Assembly (NCBI GenBank): GCA_030615105.1
Contig: JAUWZV010000006.1
Coordinates: forward strand, 1-42,987
DNA: 42,987 nucleotides
Direction of reading: 5' to 3'
From: Desulfobacteraceae bacterium
GTDB taxonomy: Bacteria; Desulfobacterota; DSM-4660; Desulfatiglandales; B25-G16
Position 1 is the stretch's first letter; each line of letters starts with the position of its first letter. The notes under the pieces are model-generated. The model was not told the DNA's origin. It did not search any database and saw only the letters and a program-made list of their open reading frames with translations. The position numbers and the translations under genes are program-made. This document shows, one piece after another, positions 9,319 through 17,498 of the stretch.

Positions 9319-9637
9319 CCCTGTTAGATTTCACACTGGGCATTATACCCCGTGTTGACCCCGTTGAATAGGGTTCCCATTGGGAAATTTAACGGGGTAA
9401 AAAAGGGGAAGGCTATTTTGGATACCATCCCCATGCTTTTCACCCTCCTAAGTAACTCCCGCATCAAAGGAGTTACTTCCATCAATAACTCGGGCGCAAC
9501 AGGGGCCGGTTCAGATCCTGTGAAATAAGTGGCTTTGCTCCCATATTATTGCCTATATATGTCTTTTAGGTGTATTGCTTAAAACCAGACTACTCCCAAG
9601 AAAGCATTTAACAGGTCAAGCGGGCATTCTAACAGGG
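9319..9637. repeat. MITE-like element, copy 1 (CCCTGTTAGA ends, TAAA flanks)
   Basis: The element begins CCCTGTTAGATTTCACAC and ends TCTAACAGGG, so its ends are 10-base perfect inverted repeats. Both outer flanks read TAAA, as expected for a target duplication or a fixed target. A second copy with the same ends, the same TTTCACAC and ACCCCGT start, and the same TAAA flanks lies at 40869-40969. Copy 1 is longer (319 against 101 bases). It contains an internal hairpin, CCCCGTT at about 9360 with AACGGGG at about 9392, around TTCCCATTGGGAA. No transposase frame is present. It fills the whole dcyD-like/recG spacer, and its right end supplies the AGGG in front of recG. Confidence 0.75.
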
Positions 9638-9644
9638 TAAACAG

Positions 9645-11738
9645 ATGATGGAAAAATATCATCCCTCAGCCACGGATTCAGATAAGGATAGTCCATACAG
9701 GAAGATTCTCAGCCCTGTCAGTTCCCTTAAAGGCGTGGGGAAGGTTATTGCCAGGGAGCTCCAGAAGAGGGGAATCCAGACTGTATATGATCTTTTCTAT
9801 TTCCTTCCCCGCTCCTTTCAGGACCGCAGAAAATTCGTTCCGATTAACGAGATCATCCCTGGCCAGAGTGCCCTCATCAAGGGCAAGATACTCAAACTCG
9901 GGAGAGTCAGGCTTAGATACCGGGCAATACTTGAAATGTTAATAGGAAATAAAAATGGGATCATATCCGCCAGATGGATGGGAGCACCCCGGTATCTCTT
10001 CAGGTTTAGAAAGGGAGAGGATATTATCCTCTTTGGCCGGTTTCGCAGATCCTTTGAAATGCTTGAGACCTACCACCCTGAGATCATAGAGGATGGAGAT
10101 GAGCACGAAATAGGGAGTTTAATACCTGTTTATCCTGAAATTGAGGGAATCTCACAGCGAAGGATAAGGCGGATTGTGAGAGACGCTATAACCCGATTTA
10201 CTCAGAACCTCGAAGATCCACTGCCCACTAAGATAAGGCAGGCAAGAAAGCTCCCTGAGCTGGGCGATGCAATAAAAGAGGCACACTTCCCGTCTGAATC
10301 AAGACCAGAGGAGCTTCATATCTGGAGATCACCGGCGCAGAGGAGGCTCATATTTGATGAGTTCTTCATGCTCCAGCTCACCCTTGCACTCAAAAGGAGC
10401 AAGGCATCCCGGCAGAAAGGGATAGCCTTTGGGACACACGGTATGGAGGAGATTTATCGCTCCCTTCCTTTTAAGCTCACAGGATCGCAAAAAAGGGTAA
10501 TTCACGAGATTATCACGGACATGAGCAGGCCATTTCCCATGAACAGGCTTCTCCAGGGTGATGTGGGCTGTGGCAAGACTGTGGTTGCACTTATTGCTGC
10601 ATGGGCGGTAGTGAGGAATGGCTATCAGGTTGCATTTATGGCACCCACCCAGCTTTTAGCTGAACAGCACTATCTCAGCACCCTTGAGCTCACCAGAAGG
10701 ATGAATCTCAAGGCAGCACTTCTCACAAGCGGGATGGGGACCCTTGCTGACGAAGTGAGGAATAGGGTCAAACAAGGTGATATAGATATACTTATAGGCA
10801 CACATGCCCTTATTCAAGAGAGTGTAAGATTTCACAGGCTCGGGCTCGTGATCATAGATGAGCAGCACAGATTCGGAGTAGAACAGAGGGCTATTCTCAA
10901 GCAGAAGGCAACAAGCCCTGATGTACTCACCATGACAGCTACACCTATCCCGAGAACACTGGGGCTCACCCTGTACGGGGATCTTGACATATCTGTGATA
11001 GATGAGCTTCCTCCTGGGAGAAAGCCTATTCAGACCAGGCTCTTCCATGAAAGGGATCGAACAAAGGTCTATGCAATCCTGACAGAAGAGATAAAGAAGG
11101 GAAGACAGGCCTATATGGTTTATCCACTAATCGAGGGATCAGAAAAGATGGACCTTAAAGACGCCACACAGATGGCTGAGGAACTCAGGGGTATACTTCC
11201 AGATTTCCATATAGGCATGATCCATGGAAGGATGCCTTTAGATCAAAGAGAAGGGATAATGGAGGCATTCAAAAAAGGGGCCATAGATATCCTGGTCTCC
11301 ACCACGGTTATCGAGGTGGGTATAAACATCCCCAATGCCACCATTATGGTGATCGAGAATGCCGAGAGGTTTGGCCTCTCGCAAATCCACCAGCTCAGGG
11401 GAAGGGTAGGAAGAAGTGTTTACCCGTCAAAGTGTCTGCTTTTGGCCTCTTACAGAAAAACCGGTGAGGCCAGGAGGAGGCTTGGAGTCATAGAGAAGAC
11501 CACAGACGGATTCAGGATTGCCGAGGAAGACCTTGCCATAAGAGGACCAGGAGAATTGCTGGGTGTAAGGCAATCAGGATTCTACAACTTCAGAGTAGCG
11601 AACATCATGAGAGATGCAGAGATACTATCCGAGGCAAGGGAGGAGGCATTCAGGCTGGTAGATGGTGATGCTGAGCTTGCCCATGGGATCTACAACATCC
11701 TCTCCTCCCTCTCCCATTCCTCCAATTTCAACCTATAA
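9645..11738 (+). CDS. recG: ATP-dependent DNA helicase RecG
   Basis: RecG is a monomeric double-strand DNA translocase that remodels stalled replication forks and Holliday junctions. The 697 residues are standard. An N-terminal wedge/OB region starts with the SLKGVGKVIARELQKRGI helix-hairpin-helix (about 28-45). The Walker A is GDVGCGKT (305-312; most homologues have GSGKT), followed by the DEQH box IIDEQHRFGVEQR, TMTATPIPRTL, and the C-terminal helicase lobe with STTVIEVGINIPNA and QLRGRVGRS. Two consecutive ATGs (9645, 9648) follow AGGG contributed by the repeat end. Its last 49 bases overlap the 3' end of the convergent peptidase gene. Confidence 0.97.
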   Translation: MMEKYHPSATDSDKDSPYRKILSPVSSLKGVGKVIARELQKRGIQTVYDLFYFLPRSFQDRRKFVPINEIIPGQSALIKGKILKLGRVRLRYRAILEMLIGNKNGIISARWMGAPRYLFRFRKGEDIILFGRFRRSFEMLETYHPEIIEDGDEHEIGSLIPVYPEIEGISQRRIRRIVRDAITRFTQNLEDPLPTKIRQARKLPELGDAIKEAHFPSESRPEELHIWRSPAQRRLIFDEFFMLQLTLALKRSKASRQKGIAFGTHGMEEIYRSLPFKLTGSQKRVIHEIITDMSRPFPMNRLLQGDVGCGKTVVALIAAWAVVRNGYQVAFMAPTQLLAEQHYLSTLELTRRMNLKAALLTSGMGTLADEVRNRVKQGDIDILIGTHALIQESVRFHRLGLVIIDEQHRFGVEQRAILKQKATSPDVLTMTATPIPRTLGLTLYGDLDISVIDELPPGRKPIQTRLFHERDRTKVYAILTEEIKKGRQAYMVYPLIEGSEKMDLKDATQMAEELRGILPDFHIGMIHGRMPLDQREGIMEAFKKGAIDILVSTTVIEVGINIPNATIMVIENAERFGLSQIHQLRGRVGRSVYPSKCLLLASYRKTGEARRRLGVIEKTTDGFRIAEEDLAIRGPGELLGVRQSGFYNFRVANIMRDAEILSEAREEAFRLVDGDAELAHGIYNILSSLSHSSNFNL

Positions 11739-12616
11739 GCCTTCTTCCTTTTCAAATAAACAAGGATGAAGACGATTGTGACCAAAAACCATAGGGTTGT
11801 GGCGCTGGTAATTATAGGGATCCAGCTGAATCTCAATTTGAGGTAATTCCTCCACCTTTCCTCGAGTTCCTCCCACCTAATACCATAAACCTCCATCAGA
11901 ACCTCTTTCAATCCTTTACCTCCACTATATTCCTTTATAAATTCATGGAAACTCTCTCTCCCATATTGGCTTATCAAGAAAGAAATAAGATAAAAACTTT
12001 CCGAGTAGGCAAGCTCTGCCCTACCCGCCTCTAAGGGAAAGTAATGGGTTATCTCCGAAAGGGGGATAAGTGAATCAGTGAGGACTGCCCGGGTCATGGT
12101 AGAAACCCTGGAGAGGTCCCATTCTCTGGACTCATACATGGCCAATCCCTCATCCAACCACCGGGGGACCTTTTCCCTCCCCTTAAAGGCTCTACCCAGG
12201 GCGATGTGGGTGAATTCGTGTTTAAAGACCTTTATCAAATCAATATGTCCCCTCTTAATAGCCCTGGGGGATTTTATGATTATCAGGTTTAAGCTGGGGT
12301 AAGCCACCCCTATTGCCCAAGAGGGTATTTCTCTCCCGGGTTGGATTTCTTGGAATTTCCTGAATGAGGGGGCGAGGTAGACCTTAGTTTTCTCCTCAAA
12401 GTCAATGCCCAGATCATCCACAATTTCCCTTCTCAATCCCTCAGCCTGATCAATTAAGGATCTCATTAACCTTTCATCCTGGGAATGAAAATAGAAGGCA
12501 AAGTGAGGGGTGCTGATCCCTATATAATCTGAAGCAGAACTCACTATGGGGATAAAAAAGTGCAGGACAATTATGGCAAGCCAGTATCTCATCCCTGGTA
12601 AAACAAATAGTGACAT
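11690..12616 (-). CDS. Secreted membrane-anchored peptidase MA-like (gluzincin) protein
   Basis: The ATG at 12616 is chosen because AGGAAAAGG lies just upstream. The longer frame to 12670 runs into a palindromic repeat. The 308-residue product has a signal peptide (about 8-28), a mature part with the zinc-protease motif HEFTH (133-137) and the downstream glutamate in WLDEGLAMYE (Glu156). This HExxH plus E arrangement is that of the peptidase MA (gluzincin) superfamily. A C-terminal membrane helix (about 272-290) is followed by a basic tail. The active domain should thus face the periplasm or outside. The substrate is unknown. The gene converges on recG with a 49-base coding overlap, which is unusual but leaves both proteins intact. 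Confidence 0.85.
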   Translation of the reverse strand: MSLFVLPGMRYWLAIIVLHFFIPIVSSASDYIGISTPHFAFYFHSQDERLMRSLIDQAEGLRREIVDDLGIDFEEKTKVYLAPSFRKFQEIQPGREIPSWAIGVAYPSLNLIIIKSPRAIKRGHIDLIKVFKHEFTHIALGRAFKGREKVPRWLDEGLAMYESREWDLSRVSTMTRAVLTDSLIPLSEITHYFPLEAGRAELAYSESFYLISFLISQYGRESFHEFIKEYSGGKGLKEVLMEVYGIRWEELEERWRNYLKLRFSWIPIITSATTLWFLVTIVFILVYLKRKKAYRLKLEEWEREERML

Positions 12617-12658
12617 TTCAACCTTTTCCTGGCTGAAACAGGACTCTATTAATGAACC

Positions 12659-12717
12659 ACCCTGCAGCAAGCTGCAGGGTATCCGATATCAATCGCCCCC
12701 TCCCTTGATGGGAGGGG
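12659..12717. repeat. Pair of perfect hairpins upstream of the peptidase gene
   Basis: A 10-base stem ACCCTGCAGC/GCTGCAGGGT with a two-base loop occupies 12659-12680. It is followed by GATATC and a second stem, CCCCTCCC with GGGAGGGG (12697-12717, loop TTGAT). Two tandem hairpins of this kind look like a dispersed intergenic palindrome rather than a terminator, as no T-run follows on either strand. It lies in the peptidase leader, between that gene and the phosphofructokinase gene upstream of it. Confidence 0.6.
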
Positions 12718-12842
12718 AACTTAAAGGATGTCATTCATCCTTGAGTTAAAAGTCGGGGCATTCTGGCATGTTTTCGTAAATTTGCAGGTGTGTAAATATA
12801 TCTTTATTGCAGCCTTCAGTCAACATGAAGAATATCTCCTCA

Positions 12843-14018
12843 CTAATATAAAAACATCGGCTTGCCACCAACATGTAGGACCTTGGCCCGATATTCCTCT
12901 ACATCATAGAGTTCTCTAACATCTACCCTTTTTTGGCCCGCAGTGATAGTGCTTAGAGTGATATCTGTATAGATTCCACGGCTTAGTGCGATAAGGCGAC
13001 CAAAGACACCTTTCAGAAAAAGATCAATAGCCATATTAGCATAATTAACAGCCACCATCAGATCTAAAGAATCAGGTGTACCACTTCTCATTAAATAAGA
13101 TAGTCGTTGATTGAGGACATCCTCCCCAGTTAGTTCCTTGAGAATAGCTCCGGTTTCCTCTCCAATCCCCCCCAATCTTCTATGACCATAGGCATCTGGC
13201 TGTCCAGATAAAAACATCTCGCTCCCTATCATTCTGGCCCCTTCTGAAATTGCAATCATGGCGTAATTTTTAGGATTGGCTCTTTTGTCTTTCATGATGA
13301 GCTCTGCGAGTCTTTTCGGGTCAAATGGAACTTCCGGAATAATGGCACGGTCCACCCCTGCCAGATATGCTGATATCAAGGACGTTTCACCGCAATACCT
13401 GCCGAATAGCTCAATGACCGCTATACGTTCATGTGAGCCGGTCGAGGTTCTTAATGCATGGATAAAACTGACGCTTCTGGTAACGGCCGTGGAAAAACCA
13501 ATACAATAGTCGGTTCCAAAAACGTCATTATCCATTGTTTTGGGGATGGCAATTACAGGGAATCCTTCCCTGTGTAATCTTTCAGCAAAACTTAGGGTAT
13601 CATCACCTCCTATGGGAATAATGGCATCGATTTTCAGATATTCCAGATTTTTTAAGACATGGGAGGTGAAATCTTTAACCTTTTCCCTTTTTTTGAACTG
13701 TTTCTTAAGAAAATCTGGGGCTTCCTTTTCCCTAACAGCACTTGGATTTGTTCGAGATGTATGCAGATAGGTTCCTCCAGAACGGTCGATGGTCCTGACC
13801 TCTGGCGGATTCAATTCCCAAATACAACGATTACTGATAGAGGGGTCATCCGGATTGTACTCTAAAAGGCCGGCCCAGCCCCGGCATATTCCCATAACCT
13901 TGATTCCTTCACTTTCTGCCCGGTAAACAAGGGTCTTAATACATGGATTAAGGCCAGGCACATCTCCACCACCGGTAAGTATGGCTATTATGGGTTTCCT
14001 CTCACTCTTCTTTTCCAT
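12843..14018 (-). CDS. 6-phosphofructokinase, probably pyrophosphate-dependent
   Basis: This is a PFKA-family kinase of 391 residues phosphorylating fructose 6-phosphate in glycolysis. The N-terminal loop is [12 protein letters not shown] (about 14-25). The phosphoryl-donor loop reads GGDDT (137-141) and the catalytic loop PKTMDND (159-165). In this family, Asp after GGD and Lys after P are the two changes that go with use of pyrophosphate instead of ATP (ATP enzymes have GGDGS/T and PGTIDND). Both are seen here. The [14 protein letters not shown] segment binds the sugar phosphate. The start follows AAGAGG. A PPi enzyme would make the step reversible and save ATP, which fits an anaerobic lifestyle. 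Donor preference is predicted, not proven. Confidence 0.9.
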   Translation of the reverse strand: MEKKSERKPIIAILTGGGDVPGLNPCIKTLVYRAESEGIKVMGICRGWAGLLEYNPDDPSISNRCIWELNPPEVRTIDRSGGTYLHTSRTNPSAVREKEAPDFLKKQFKKREKVKDFTSHVLKNLEYLKIDAIIPIGGDDTLSFAERLHREGFPVIAIPKTMDNDVFGTDYCIGFSTAVTRSVSFIHALRTSTGSHERIAVIELFGRYCGETSLISAYLAGVDRAIIPEVPFDPKRLAELIMKDKRANPKNYAMIAISEGARMIGSEMFLSGQPDAYGHRRLGGIGEETGAILKELTGEDVLNQRLSYLMRSGTPDSLDLMVAVNYANMAIDLFLKGVFGRLIALSRGIYTDITLSTITAGQKRVDVRELYDVEEYRAKVLHVGGKPMFLY

Positions 14019-14053
14019 CTATTATAACCTCTTCTTAAAAAACCACAATTTTC

Positions 14054-14190
14054 CAGTAATTCTCGGTGAAATTTAATAGCACTGAGATTGCTTCGCTGCG
14101 CTCGCAATGACAGCAAAAAATTTAGTAATGTCATTGCGAGGAACAATAGTGACGACGCAATCTCGCCGTGATTTTCACCGAGAATTGCTG
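14054..14190. repeat. 137-base MITE-like palindromic element
   Basis: The outer arms CAGTAATTCTCGGTGAAAT (14054-14072) and ATTTTCACCGAGAATTGCTG (14171-14190) are near-perfect inverted repeats. Inside them sits a second inverted pair, GAGATTGCTTCG...CTCGCAATGACA (14084-14112) and TGTCATTGCGAG...GCAATCTC (14129-14164). The inner text, of the type ATTGCTTCG...TCGCAATGACA, is one I know as a widespread intergenic repeat in unrelated bacteria. No coding frame. It lies just upstream of the phosphofructokinase start. Confidence 0.75.
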
Positions 14191-14313
14191 ACGATTTTCG
14201 AAAATTATATGAACAATTTTTATTAATGTAACCTAACTTGCATTATTAGGAAAGAGATTATTTCACGTGACATATGTGCTAAGCATACGTATCTGGAAAT
14301 GAAAATATGACAG

Positions 14314-14455
14314 AATCCCCACCTTCACCCTTCCCTCCCCCTGCTCGCTCGTGCCCCAGGCCGCCTCGCCTTGCTTGGCTGGCGGGCAAGCTTGCGATGG
14401 CAGGCGGGCTTCAAGGGATAGGGCTGGGGAGGAGGTGAGATTTCCACAGGTTATT
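14314..14455. repeat. Imperfect GC-rich inverted repeat
   Basis: The left arm (about 14314-14341, CCCCACCTTCACCC followed by TTCCCTCCCC) pairs imperfectly with the right arm (about 14424-14452, GGGCTGGGGAGGAGGTGAGA). Between them is a GC-rich core with GGCGGGCAAGC and GCAGGCGGGC that can fold on itself. The base composition differs sharply from the AT-rich sequence around it. The arms and core suggest another non-coding mobile palindrome. Boundaries are approximate. Confidence 0.5.
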
Positions 14456-14837
14456 TAACAAGCACCTCATTCTTGCCCATGCGTCTTCAGCGGGCGGCAG
14501 CCGCAAGGGCGAAGGATCAATCCTCGGGACGTTAGGCGATATGCTGGACGGAGATTAAGGAAGTTTCCAATAAAGTAATACTACTCCTAGTGATCCCCTG
14601 TTTGTATTATTATATTCGGAATGTGGGGGGTTGAATCTCTCATTGCCTGCCTGCTATCTTTTTGGACTGACAAGGTCTTTTATTGGGTGACACCTCTCTG
14701 ATCGGAGGACACTAGAAAACAACTACTCCCTTTTCATATAACACCATTTTTGCCTTGGTCACAGGATTTCTAATTCTCCATTTCTTTATATCCTTTACAC
14801 ACTTTTTTCAACTCAGAAGACAGTAATAAAGAGATTC
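14456..14837. other. Spacer with no recognised gene
   Basis: After the two palindromic elements this AT-rich stretch shows no convincing gene. A short minus-strand run (about 14720-14780) reads NPVTKAKMVLYEKGVVVF without a start and ends in TAG. It may be a scrap of a lost gene, but I could not assign it to a family. Confidence 0.35.
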
Positions 14838-16148
14838 TTAAAGCCCAGAAAATTGTTTTCCCAGCATGATTTTGAGAATGGTGCGGTCGGTTTCAATCAT
14901 GCCTTGAGTGCTCAGAGCGCCGATATTCTGCGTAGTCTGCTCCAACGAGGTTCCGATAATCCCGTCCGACTGGACATTGACACCTTGCAGGGAAAAAAGG
15001 GCCGCCTGCACGGCTGTACCTGCGGCGGTGGCGAGTTTTAATGCGCAGCCCGCCTTGGCTCCGTCGCATATAATCCCAGCCAAATCCTCTGTGAGGTTCG
15101 TTATGGCCCCGGCGATGTGCTGGACATCGCCACCGAGAAAATAGGTCACACCTGCGGTAGCTCCGGCTCCTGCGGCGATTGAGCAGCCGCATACGGCAGA
15201 AAGCCTTCCAGTGTGTGCCTTACATAGGCGGTAATGATGTAGCTTAAGCCTATAGCCTCAAGAATGCTCTTTTTTTCACATTCTATAAATTCCTTGACCG
15301 CCCATATGGGTAGAACAGCGGTCAGGCCATGGTTGCCGCTTCCCGCCGAAGACATGGCCGGAAGCTTGACCCCAGCCATGCGCGCGTCTGCCGCAGCCGA
15401 AGTAAGCATCCTCGCGGCCAGAACCATGTCCTTTTTAATGAGCTGTTGCCTGACAAGCTGTTCCAATGTCTTGCCAACGCCTAGACCTGGACCATGTTTG
15501 AGCCCATACTCAGTCAACCGCATGCTGTAGCGAACGCTCTCCTCAAGAAACTCCATGTCTTCTGAGTCCAGATCATCGATAAGCTCAAGGATTTTTTTAA
15601 GGGAAAGCTCTTTCAACCAGTCCTCTAGTTTGGCTAAATCGCTTTTTCCTCCCTCCTTTCCACATGAGAGCAACGGGCTGTCTGTGACACTATTGCCGTT
15701 TAAGACCAGGGAGACGATGTTGTCGTGCAGGTCGCAAATGATGGATTCAGCGGTATCCATTCTGCTTTGAATAAGGGTCTTAATGTATAGCCTCTTTTGG
15801 TCGGGGATAAGGTTGACCTTAACCTTGCCCGCACGAAGGAACTCCCGGGCTCGGGCTACAACTTCATCATCTATGGGCTCCAAGACCTCCAGGTTAAGCG
15901 CAGGATCGCCCCCCAGAGCCCCAGGCCGATGCCTTATCAAGGCCGTAGAGCCCACAGGTTCCGGGAATCACAGCCGCAAGTCCATTTTTGTAAATGTGCG
16001 GGTCCACCCAGACTTCAATGAACTCGACTTCTTTACCAGGCAAAACAGACGCAGCAGCAGCCGCCCCCAAAGCGATGGCCACCGGCTCGGTGCAACCCAA
16101 AGCCGGGGCCACTTCAATGTTCAGGATATCTTTGACTGTGAATGACAT
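14838..16148 (-). pseudogene. L-cysteine desulfidase / UPF0597 (SDH-alpha) family gene with two frameshifts
   Basis: Intact relatives (about 430 residues) are Fe-S enzymes that split L-cysteine to pyruvate, ammonia and sulfide. Here homology passes through three frames: 16148 to about 15922 (LGCTEPVAIALGAAAAAS to GLYGLDKASA), 15922 to about 15194 (GALGGDPALNLEVLE to HTLEGFLPY), and 15194 to 14838 (CGCSIAAGAGATAGVTYFLGGDVQ to MICDGAKAGCALK-like and ETDRTILKIML). The first junction needs a net two-base loss, in a C/G homopolymer area. The second needs a one-base loss. With these restored the protein is 437 residues, and the conserved cysteines (GCTEP, CGC, CDGAKAGC) are all there. AGGAGA precedes the start. 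It is either a fresh pseudogene or an assembly artefact. Confidence 0.85.
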
Positions 16149-16188
16149 GATTGATTATCTCCTAAATTTTTAGCATTTTGTTGATTCA

Positions 16189-16257
16189 TCACCGTAAAGC
16201 CACAATCGCTTCGATCTCCACCCTGACTCCTTTTGGCAAGTTTGTGACCTGAAAAGC
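16189..16257 (-). pseudogene. C-terminal scrap of a RidA (YjgF) family gene
   Basis: The minus frame reads AFQVTNLPKGVRVEIEAIVALR and then stops with TGA at 16189-16191. LPKGVRVEIEAIVAL is the characteristic C-terminal strand of RidA enamine/imine deaminases. An in-frame TAG lies directly upstream (16258-16260), so only about 22 codons survive. RidA enzymes detoxify 2-aminoacrylate made by PLP dehydratases and desulfhydrases, so its presence between a desulfidase-like gene and an amidohydrolase fits an amino-acid catabolic module that lost this member. Confidence 0.65.
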
Positions 16258-16275
16258 CTAACGTGAAAGCCGCAT

Positions 16276-17457
16276 TCAATGGTTCTTGAGGTACGCTAGC
16301 GCTACATGCGCCATCATCTCAGCCCCCACTACTAAGGCATCCTCGTCAAAATCAAACCGGGCATTATGGTGAGGCTGGTCAAAACCTTTTTCGGCACTGC
16401 CCGCCCCCACGAAGAAATAGCACCCGGAGACTTCCCTGAGAAAAAAGGCCATATCATCGCTTATCATAACTGGCGGGATCTCGATAACTTGTTCGGCCCC
16501 GACTACCTGAACACCCACGTCCTTGACTAGCCCGGTCATGGCAGCATCGTTGAAGACTGGGGGATAGCCAAACTGATAATCCAGTTTGTACGTCCCTCGA
16601 AGGGCCGTCGTCACGCCTTTGACGATACGGTCTATCCGCTCAGACATGGACTTTCGGAGGATCTCATCATGGGTCCTCACCGTCCCCTTAAGTTCCACAT
16701 GTTCGGCCACAATGTTGAAGGCGTTGCCACCGTGAATCGTACCAACGTGAACCACAAGGGGTATCATTGGGGAGACTTCTTTGCTAATGAGGCTCTGAAG
16801 CGTAGATATCACTTGAGCGCTCATAAGGATGGCGTCCGCGCCCTCCTCCGGCATAGCACCATGCGCGCCCTTTCCCTTGATCTTAATGGTGAAAGCGTCC
16901 ATACAAGCCATCAAGGGCCCGGCGCGTAGTGCCACAAAGCCAATGGGGAAACGCGTCATCAAATGTAGGGCAAAGACCGCATCCACCTGAGGGTCCTTCA
17001 ATACCCCATCCTCGATCATGAAGCGGGCGCCGGCCAAGCCCTCCTCACCCGGTTGAAAGACGAACTTGATCCGGCCTGAAAAGTCTTCATGATGAGCAGT
17101 CAAAATCTTGGCTACAGTCAGGAGAATGGCCATGTGCCCGTCGTGGCCACATGCATGCATAATCCCTTCGTTTCGCGAGCGATACGGCACATTGTTCTTT
17201 TCATGGATGGGCAAGGCGTCCATATCTGCACGAAGCAAAACCGTCTTGCCTGGATTTTTCCCCTTAAGCAATCCTACAACACCGGCTCTGCCTATGCTGG
17301 TGTTTACTTCCAGGCTGAGTTCGCCAAGTCGCCTTGCAATGTTTTCAGAGGTGCGTTTTTCCTCCATGCCTAGTTCGGGATACTGATGAAACCCCCGACG
17401 TATTTGAATCATTTCATCTTTGAGACTCAGGATTTCATCTTTAATAAAATCATCCAC
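16276..17457 (-). CDS. M20-family amidohydrolase (hippurate/N-acyl-amino-acid hydrolase type)
   Basis: This 393-residue cytoplasmic metallohydrolase cleaves an N-acyl or N-carbamoyl bond to free an amino acid. The N-terminal RRGFHQYPELGMEE motif, RADMDALPIHE (metal-bridging Asp), MHACGHDGHMA and FQPGEEGLAGARFMIEDG (catalytic Glu) are typical. The internal dimerisation domain has GKGAHGAMPEEGADAI, and HHNARFDFDEDAL supplies the last ligand. A GTG start at 17457 follows AGGAGG at proper spacing. It lies upstream of, and is probably co-transcribed with, the ridA scrap and the desulfidase-like gene, and seems more GC-rich than the ligase upstream. The substrate is open. An N-carbamoyl- or N-acyl-cysteine is possible from context only. 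Confidence 0.9.
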   Translation of the reverse strand: MDDFIKDEILSLKDEMIQIRRGFHQYPELGMEEKRTSENIARRLGELSLEVNTSIGRAGVVGLLKGKNPGKTVLLRADMDALPIHEKNNVPYRSRNEGIMHACGHDGHMAILLTVAKILTAHHEDFSGRIKFVFQPGEEGLAGARFMIEDGVLKDPQVDAVFALHLMTRFPIGFVALRAGPLMACMDAFTIKIKGKGAHGAMPEEGADAILMSAQVISTLQSLISKEVSPMIPLVVHVGTIHGGNAFNIVAEHVELKGTVRTHDEILRKSMSERIDRIVKGVTTALRGTYKLDYQFGYPPVFNDAAMTGLVKDVGVQVVGAEQVIEIPPVMISDDMAFFLREVSGCYFFVGAGSAEKGFDQPHHNARFDFDEDALVVGAEMMAHVALAYLKNH

Positions 17458-17498
17458 TGCGCCTCCTAATGAAGAATAATGGAAAATCTATTCTAAAG

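Noticed and set aside
9319-9637. CRISPR or tandem repeat array
   Set aside because: Only one pair of inverted ends and no regularly spaced direct repeats. The palindromes elsewhere are also inverted, not direct.
12617-12670. Longer start for the peptidase gene
   Set aside because: The extension enters a palindromic repeat and puts residues before the signal peptide. The ATG at 12616 has a good ribosome site.
14893-15192. Separate 99-codon minus frame inside the desulfidase region
   Set aside because: Arginine-rich shadow frame of the homologous frame that ends at 14838.
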